NCBI RefSeq assembly: GCF_000003195.3
Contig: NC_012876.2
Coordinates: forward strand, 45,069,276-45,133,275
Source of the DNA: Sorghum bicolor
Lineage: Eukaryota > Streptophyta > Magnoliopsida > Poales > Poaceae
Length of the DNA: 64,000 nt
Reading direction: 5' to 3'
Below the pieces are notes generated by a model. The model searched no databases. It was not told where the DNA came from and saw nothing but the letters and a program-made list of their open reading frames with translations. How positions within the stretch are numbered: the stretch's first letter is position 1; the number at the start of each line of letters is the position of its first letter. Below, piece by piece: positions 57,769 to 64,000 of this stretch. Made by a program: the position numbers and the translations under genes.

Positions 57769-59152
57769 TACGAAAAGAGTATGCAACTGTTAAGGGAATT
57801 CAAAGATTTCCGATTAGAGCATGTTCCTCGGTTACATAATGATGAGGCTAATCGGTTGGCTCAGCATGCCTTAGGGCATCAACCTATATTGAAAACATTA
57901 TCGGCAATAAGCGCCGATGATTGGAGAAAAGAAATCATTGATTATTTAAAGGATCCATCTAAGAAGGTTGAGAGGCGTGTTCGGTTTCAAGCTACCAAGT
58001 ATGTGCTCCTCGAGGATGAATTATATTATCGAACAATCGATGGAGTTCTTCTCAAGTGCTTAGGTGATGATGAAGCTAAAAGTTTGATGGGAGAGATCCA
58101 TGAAGGGGTGTGTGGAGCACATCAGTCGGCTTTTAAGATGAAATGGATGATCAGGAGAAATGGGTATTATTGGCCAACTATACTTGAGGATTGTTTTAAG
58201 TATTTCAAAGGGTGTCAAGGATGTCAGAAATTTGGTAATATTCAAAGGGCGCCCGCATCGGCCATGAGTCCCATTATTAAACCTTGGCCGTTCCGGGGAT
58301 GGGCTATTGATTTGATCGGCCAGATTTATCCACCTTCTAGCAAAGGGCACAAGTTCATCTTGGTTGCTACTGATTATTTCACCAAGTGGGTTGAAGCTAT
58401 TCCTTTGAAGAAAGTCACATTGGCCAACATGATTGATTTTGTAAAAGAGCATATTATTTACCGATTTGGTATTCCTCAAACGATTACTACCGATCAGGAT
58501 ACTATGTTTACATCGGGCGAGTTTGATGAATTTGCAATCGGTATGGGAATTAAAGTGTTGAATTCTTCTCCTTAGTATGCTCAAGCTAATGGCAGGCCGA
58601 GGCGTCTAACAAAGGAATTATTAAACTTATCAAACGAAAGATTGAGGAAAATCCTAGGAGGTGGCATACATTGTTGAATGAAGCTTTATGGTCCTACCGG
58701 ATGGCATGTCATGGGTCAACTAAAGTTTCACCTTATCAGTTGGTGTATGGACACGATTCCGTACTGCCATGGGAAATTAAAACCGGTTCTAGGCTGCCGA
58801 TGATTCTGCTACTTTGATGAAAGACGAGTTAGATGATTTAGCAGGGCATCGGCTGAGGGCTTTGATGAGTATAGAAGAAAATAAAAGGAGAGTTGCCAGG
58901 TGGTATGATAAGAAGGTAAAGACTAAGGAGTTTGCCGATGGAGATTTAGTATGGAAACCAATCTTATCGATCGAGACTAAAAGTTCAAAATTTGGGAAGT
59001 GGTCTCCCAATTGGGAGGGTCCCTATCGGATAAATCGGTCTGCTCCTGGAAATGCCTATATTTTAGAAACTCTCGAAGGAGTTGAATTTCCTAGAGCATT
59101 GAATGGCAAATACTTAAAGAAATATTATCCTAGCATATGCATTGATGCATGA
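57769..59152 (+). pseudogene. Element C integrase
   Basis: Frame 1 from 57736 carries the RNase H end (HVPRLHNDEANRLAQHALG) into the zinc region (GVCGAHQSAFKMKW, GCQGCQKFGN) and core (LVATDYFTKWVEAIPLKK, ITTDQDTMF). A TAG at 58573 and a one-base loss near 58592 destroy the segment that holds the catalytic Glu (G keeps it). The C-terminal domain is in frame 2 (58814-59152, WSPNWEGPYRINRSAPGNAY), ending at the TGA at 59150. Confidence 0.86.
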
Positions 59153-59309
59153 AAGTTTAAGTGCCGATAACATTCCTATCGGCTGGATTAAAGTGTATCT
59201 GGGGCCGGACTCAGTGTTTTAAAAGGGTGCCGATAACAGTCCTATCGGCTAGACCAAAATGATCAGAAGTGTTTTAAAGAGAGAGCAAGGTACGCCGCCG
59301 ATGAAGAGT
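59153..59309. other. Spacer between element C integrase and antisense gene
   Basis: Non-coding. It holds GCCGATAAC-AT-CCTATCGGC (about 59162-59182) and a near repeat at 59230-59250, both small inverted repeats, as in G's spacer. Confidence 0.55.
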
Positions 59310-59798
59310 TCATACGTTCACCAAGGCTTGGATGGCTGATATAGCACGCAGACGAATTTGGTCGGCTTCTTCTATCTCTCTAATGTCTTCATCGGCAGAA
59401 CCTTCCACCGGTTTTAGCTTCTTCTTCATCTGCAATGCCTTGTGAGCTTGGATGTTTCTCTCCTGTTCGAGAGTCTTGATCTCTTTAGGCAGCTGGCTTT
59501 CTTCCCGTTGAGCTTGGGACAGAGCTTCTTCCAATTGTTTAAGTTCTGCCAACAGAGCTTCTCTTTTCACCGATAGGTCAGAAACCTTTTGCTTTAGCAG
59601 ATCCTCTGAGGATTTCAGAATGCCGATGCTCTTATGCTTCTCATCGGCAATATGCTTTACCTTCATCACCTCCTCTGAAAGCTGGGCATGGGTGGCCCTA
59701 TCGGCAAGACGCTGAGTGGCCTTTTGGAACTAAAGGTGTCGACTCTCTAATTGTGCGGTCTTAAAGAGGATCTCCTCGGCATCGGCAGGGATCTGGCC
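59310..59798 (-). pseudogene. Element C antisense extra gene, C-terminal coiled coil, cut by element H
   Basis: A frame of about 120 codons (59669-59310) matches the last part of G's antisense gene (KVKHIADEKHKSIGILKSSE, LAELKQLEEALSQAQREESQ). Upstream coding continues to 59798 through a stop near 59730, then H begins. Unlike G's copy, this part is open through the Gln-Arg that is a stop in G at 49680. Confidence 0.8.
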
Positions 59799-62700
59799 TG
59801 TAACAGCCCAGGTGTTTGTCACTTGCTAAGTACTAGATTTCAGCTCAAACATGACAAGTTCAATGGTAATAAAAAGGTCAAAGTCAATCTATGAAAGTAA
59901 GCCCTAACTTGGACTTGGATGATGCACCTTTACTTACATATATGCCCTTTTTGAAAGGTATGCTTGGATGGTGTTAGTGGAACATTTTTCATGTGTCTCA
60001 TATCTATCCCAATCTATATTGGTCTCTGGAAAAGTTTGGTGAAGTTTGGAATCAAGAAGTCACATGAAATGATGAGTTATATCCTTGTTGGAATGGGTCT
60101 ATTAAGGAAATAGAATCATGGGTCATGAACAAACGTTCCAAACTTTCTCATATGACTCTAGATGAATTATACAACAAAAGTCATGAAGGGTTCATGTTGA
60201 GCTTATGCCAAAGAAATGCTTCAATTGCCCTAAAACCCCGTTTGGAGCTTTATCGGGTTACTGCTTTGAACAAAGTGAAAGATTGAATTATGTTGCAGTT
60301 ATGAGGTTTGACCCTAAATGAAAGTTGTAGTTTTGCTTCTGTAGAAGAAACTTTATTCAAGGGTCAAGAATCAAATCAGCTTGCAAAGAGTCCAAACAGA
60401 GGCTCCAAGTTCGAATCCGCTGTTGCTTTTTATCCCTGAGAAATAATTCTAAGTCCCTGGAAAGTGACAGCAGCAAGTTAGCTTTTTTGTGGCATTTTAT
60501 TATCCAAATTTATATGGAAACTCAATTGGATTCCTTAATATGAGTTGGAGTACCCTTTGTTGTGGAAACAATGGATCAAGTACCATCAGATTTGGAGTTC
60601 ATTTGGATATCTAAAAGTAGCTCCCAAAACACAAAAAGGTTATTTTATCGCTAAACGGACATCGACCTGTTGGCATGCCGCGTTCTAGTGTTTTTGTTAA
60701 GCAACTCAAGTTGGTCCAAGAATAAAAGTTGTGGATAATTGTTTGGAGAAGAGCATGCAAAAAGATGCATCAAGTTTGACATGGTTTGCACCATCAATTC
60801 TTGGTTTTGCTAATAACCGTCAATACGTTGACACTCGTGAATTGACATCAAGTTATCTCATAATCTGTTGGTCTAATGACTGAGCACCCTTAATCAAAGT
60901 TGTAGTGCACGGCGGGGTGAGCAAACTTCGTTTTTGGCCCATCTCCATATTCGGCTTGGAAAAAGCCCAAACTCGCCTCCCACCTTGCCTACTCCGACGT
61001 GCGCCACGTGCTCGGCGAAATGTGTCAAAGGGAAACGTGTGTCCTGGACGTGTCAACCATGCACAGCGCCCCCACCTCCATTGATGAACCCCTGCAGCCC
61101 CTCTCGTGGTCTGTGAAGCCAGAGAGCGCTCCCCACCCTTCTGTTGTGGACGCCCAGCTCCCTCATCCGCTCCCTTGCCTCTCTCCTCGCTCTAGTGCCG
61201 CTGTCCGCCATGGAAGCCGAGCTTCATGACCAGGCCGTCTGAGAATGGCTCGGGCCAAGCTGAGTGGTGTGGAGGATGCAGGCAAGCCTCTTGGTGGTTC
61301 CCCACCCTTCCATCGTCGCCGGCGAAGCCTCAGCTGGCCGCAGCAAAAAGCTCCGGCGAGGTCCTTGGGCGACTAGGGACCTCGGGTTAGAATATGAAAC
61401 AACTCAGGGTTCCAGATGCGAAGCCAAGACTCATATGAATAGTGCTCTAGCCAGCGGGTTGATTCGGAGAAAGTTCAGGGTTCCAGATGCAAATCGTTTT
61501 CCTTTATCTTTTGTTTTTGCAGATTTCTTGTATGAACTTTGGAAATGCATTATAATTAATAGAAAAGTCGTAAAATAGCAAATATGGACTTTTTGGAATC
61601 CTTATGAAATTCTCTATACATCTATAATATGGCATGGTTTAGTTTGAAGTTTTAGTCGTAAAAATAGATTTATGCTGTTAGGTTTTAATTGCTTGTTATA
61701 TTTGTCTTTTTCATAACTGTTATAGTATTGCTCTAATAAATGTGAACATATTGTGACATGCTGTTCATATGATGTTTGATGTCTGGTAAAAGTTTCATGT
61801 ATTTAGGATTTAAAGATTAAGAGTTATAAAAATAACAAATGCCTTTTGTTGCTTTTCTCCTATTCTGAGTGGATCTGCATGTTTGTATTGTTTGGCTCAG
61901 TTAAGTTGTGAATATTGCCTGGATGAAAATATATAAGTTTTAGTACTTTTCATGAGCTTTCCAAAAAGATAAATATCACAATTTTTGGTTAAGCACATGT
62001 TTAGTTTTAGTGGTTTAAAGTACTGTTCCAGTTTCTGTCTAAACCCAGACAGGATTGCATTGTTTGTAATGTTAGACCTTGTTAGTGTTAGATTTAGCTC
62101 TAGATGTTTATAAAAAAGTTGTTCACAATTTCATAATCTTTCTAGAAAGTACACAATCATAAATTATGGACATGTGAACCTCAAGTTATAGCTGTTTAAT
62201 ATGGCATGACAGATTCTGTCCATGTTTTGGACAGAGATGTCTTTATGTGGTTAATTGACCTTGTTAACTGTGGATTCATATTTATATGATAATAAGAAAG
62301 TTGTAGGTAACTTTATGAGCTTTCCAAAGAGATAAGAATCATGTTTGCTGGAGTTCTACAACTCCAGTTATGCTTCCTTGAATTGCCTATCAGTTTTCTG
62401 TTTGTAATTGTACTTTACTGTTTGGCAGCATGAGCAGTTTTATTTATGCAATTAATTCCATGATATAAATTATGTTTGCTGTGAAACTTGTATATAGAAA
62501 AGATTTAGATAATTCACTAATATATATTTTGGTAAAGTTTCATATCATTGGGCTAAGTGGTTTGTGAGTTACAGTAGTATGAATTTCATCCTTTAAAATG
62601 CTTGTTCTCTGGAAATTCCAGGACCAGATTATATGGTCATGCATGTTTGACTTGGTTAACTTGTTAATCATGCTAATATGATTAAAGATGAATTGTAGAT

Positions 62701-63232
62701 AATTTTATAATATTTTCAGAATGTCCTATTGCGTAGTTTTTGGAGATGTGTAACTCCATTTATGATTTATTTACTGAGTTGTTGCATGTATGTCCATAAT
62801 TGTTGAAATACATGAATGCTTGATTGCTTTACTTTGTGTGAGCTAAGTATGATTCATGTCTTTAGTGGTGGTTAAGTAATACACTTGTAACCCTGATAAA
62901 CTTGTGTTATGATTGATATGCTTGCTCTCTATAGTTAGTTGTGTGATGTTAGTCAAATAACTTAGATGTATGTGTCTTGCATACTTTTATGTAATGCATG
63001 TTGTGTCACTATTCTGCATATTCATGCACTTGCATCTTGCATCTCATCTAGGTGCGCTAGATGAATCATGTGAAGGTCTTGGTGTGGGAACAAACCCGAA
63101 GACAGTGTTGGGTGGACCCACCCTGAAGGTGGAAGGACTAAGCAAGTGTTGTGACCTTAGATGTCACCAAGACGGAGCAACTAACTGAACTGACTCAGTG
63201 ATGATTCCAGGCAAGCCCTGGAGCATTATAAG
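59799..63232 (+). mobile_element. Element H: long gypsy-type LTR (probable Tekay/Del-like), partial
   Basis: It starts with TGTAACAGCCCAGG directly at the break in C. TGTAACA-type ends with an LTR of about 3 kb are usual for Tekay/Del chromoviruses in grasses. No primer site or coding domain is reached before element I begins at 63233. A GC-rich patch (60920-61380) has short open frames without recognisable homology. The region 61930-62790 contains diverged repeats about 175-205 bases apart. Orientation is taken from the TG end and is uncertain. Confidence 0.6.
61930..62790 (+). repeat. Diverged tandem units (about 190 bp) within H LTR
   Basis: Units share an AGTTGTAGATAATTT-like core, GAGCTTTCCAAA-like sequence and an ACTCCA-GTTATG-like end. 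Cores start near 61937, 62112, 62296, 62500 and 62691. Confidence 0.5.
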
Positions 63233-64000
63233 TGTCGACGAAAGCTGGTCGGCAGTCTACCTTGGGGTATGCCCATGGTAGTAGTTTATTGGTAGACAGT
63301 GCGCAAGCTACGAAATTGATGGTGGCGCAAGACACAGACAAGGTTTTTATCCAGGTTCGGCCGCCGTGTGGGCGTAATACCTACGTTCTGCGTCTGATTG
63401 TATTGGATTGTATTGAGAGAATAATGTGCCCTAAGGGGGTCCCTTGCCCCTCCTTATATAGTCCGGAGGGCAGGGTTACAGATCTGGAAACTAATCCTAG
63501 TCGGTTACAATTTCCATAGGTAGTTCGATATCAATTCCTATTCTAACCGACTAGAATCCTCCTTGATCTTCACGTCTTGTTTCCTTGTGCGAAACTCCAA
63601 GCAGTCGGATCAAGCCTCGGACTTGTGTCGTAATGGGCCAAGCCTCCTGGCCCAAGTCTAGCCGTAAGGGTATAGGGGTTTATACCCCCACAGCTAGTCC
63701 CCGAGCACCGTGTATTGTGATGTAACACGCCGTCTTGAGCTTCTTCGATCAGTAAGGCTTGACATCTTCGATTAGCATGGAAGTCACCCAAACAGTTGCA
63801 ACGGTATTTTGACCAACTCAAAAGATAGTTGATCAACATTTACATCGAAGAAGCAGGTTGTTCGAAGAATGCATGGTGCTCTTGAGAAAAAATATTTCTT
63901 TTCTCGATGAAGTGTGCCCACTTTACTTTTATAAAAAGTACAGTCTTTTAAAAAGCAAGCATAATCACCGCAAGGTGAAGTGTGCCCACTTAGTCCTCGA
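63233..64000 (-). mobile_element. Element I: gypsy LTR on minus strand, right part outside
   Basis: It begins TGTCGACG, the inverted CGACA end, right after H sequence (flank ATAAG). A minus-strand TATA box (CTATATAAGGAGGGG, about 63450-63464) sets the orientation. With no primer site on its left side, this is a 3' LTR or a solo LTR. CTAGTCCCCGAGC and a repeated GAAGTGTGCCCACTT (63911 and 63977 regions) are typical of grass gypsy LTRs. Confidence 0.7.

Larger units (their letters stand above)
51555..59798 (+). mobile_element. Element C: Tat-like gypsy element, plus strand, 3' end removed by element H
   Basis: 5' LTR, primer site, gag, protease, RT, two RNase H domains, integrase and the C-terminal part of an antisense gene. 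It is the most complete member of the F/G/C family here. It lies in G's second RNase H (left flank GATAC) and is cut by H at 59799. In-frame stops and frameshifts occur in every domain. Confidence 0.9.

Noticed and set aside
60920..61580. Possible host gene in the GC-rich patch of H
   Set aside because: Short Pro/Cys-rich frames with stops and no recognisable domain, inside a long LTR.

Overview
The window is plant nuclear DNA, almost certainly from a grass (Poaceae). It has Tat-lineage Ty3/gypsy elements with antisense extra genes, a SIRE/Maximus-like Ty1/copia element, a CACTA transposon with 3-bp target duplication, and GC-rich retroelement coding sequence typical of grasses. I find no convincing host gene, rRNA, tRNA, CRISPR or organelle-derived segment. 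Every stretch can be placed in a transposable element, so this looks like one repeat-dense heterochromatic cluster. All family and lineage names rest on motifs read by eye.

Layout as a nest, oldest to youngest. J (gypsy, +) carries F on its left and B on its right. F (Tat-like, -) was hit by A (Tat-like with antisense gene, -). A was hit twice: by E (Athila-like, non-autonomous, +, TSD GACTT, inside the second RNase H domain) and by D (Ty1/copia, +, TSD CGGAC, inside the A 5' LTR). B (same family as A, +) was hit by G (same family as F and C, -). G was hit by C (+) and by a 3.0-kb CACTA element (TSD AAA). C was hit by H (long TGTAACA-type LTR), and H by I (another gypsy LTR, -). Only E, D and the CACTA have both ends inside the window. 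A and F run off the left edge; I, and the missing far parts of H, C, G, B and J, lie beyond the right edge.

Coordinates: A 1-29252 (interrupted); E 5333-12668; D 18052-28693; F 29253-30679; J 30680-33911; B 33912-42343; G 42344-51554 with CACTA 43295-46299; C 51555-59798; H 59799-63232; I 63233-64000.

How the genes work together: in A, B, G and C a sense gag-protease-RT-RNase H-archaeal-type RNase H-integrase polyprotein converges with an antisense, intron-containing gene between integrase and the 3' LTR. In G that antisense gene has its own TATA box, a clean first ATG and a plant-mobile-domain-like first part; in A it has four introns with preserved phase. Most gypsy frames carry stops or frameshifts. 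D is the best preserved: intact gag (763 codons) and pol (about 1100 codons), but disrupted in the segment linking them.

Most notable observations: the 3' LTR of D is broken at a 3-bp microhomology and followed by a second copy of the A LTR flank plus a second complete D LTR; A and B share an amber codon between protease and RT; a hairpin is conserved at the tail-to-tail junction of pol and the antisense gene; and E has two retropepsin-like domains in tandem. I see no wholly new biological system.
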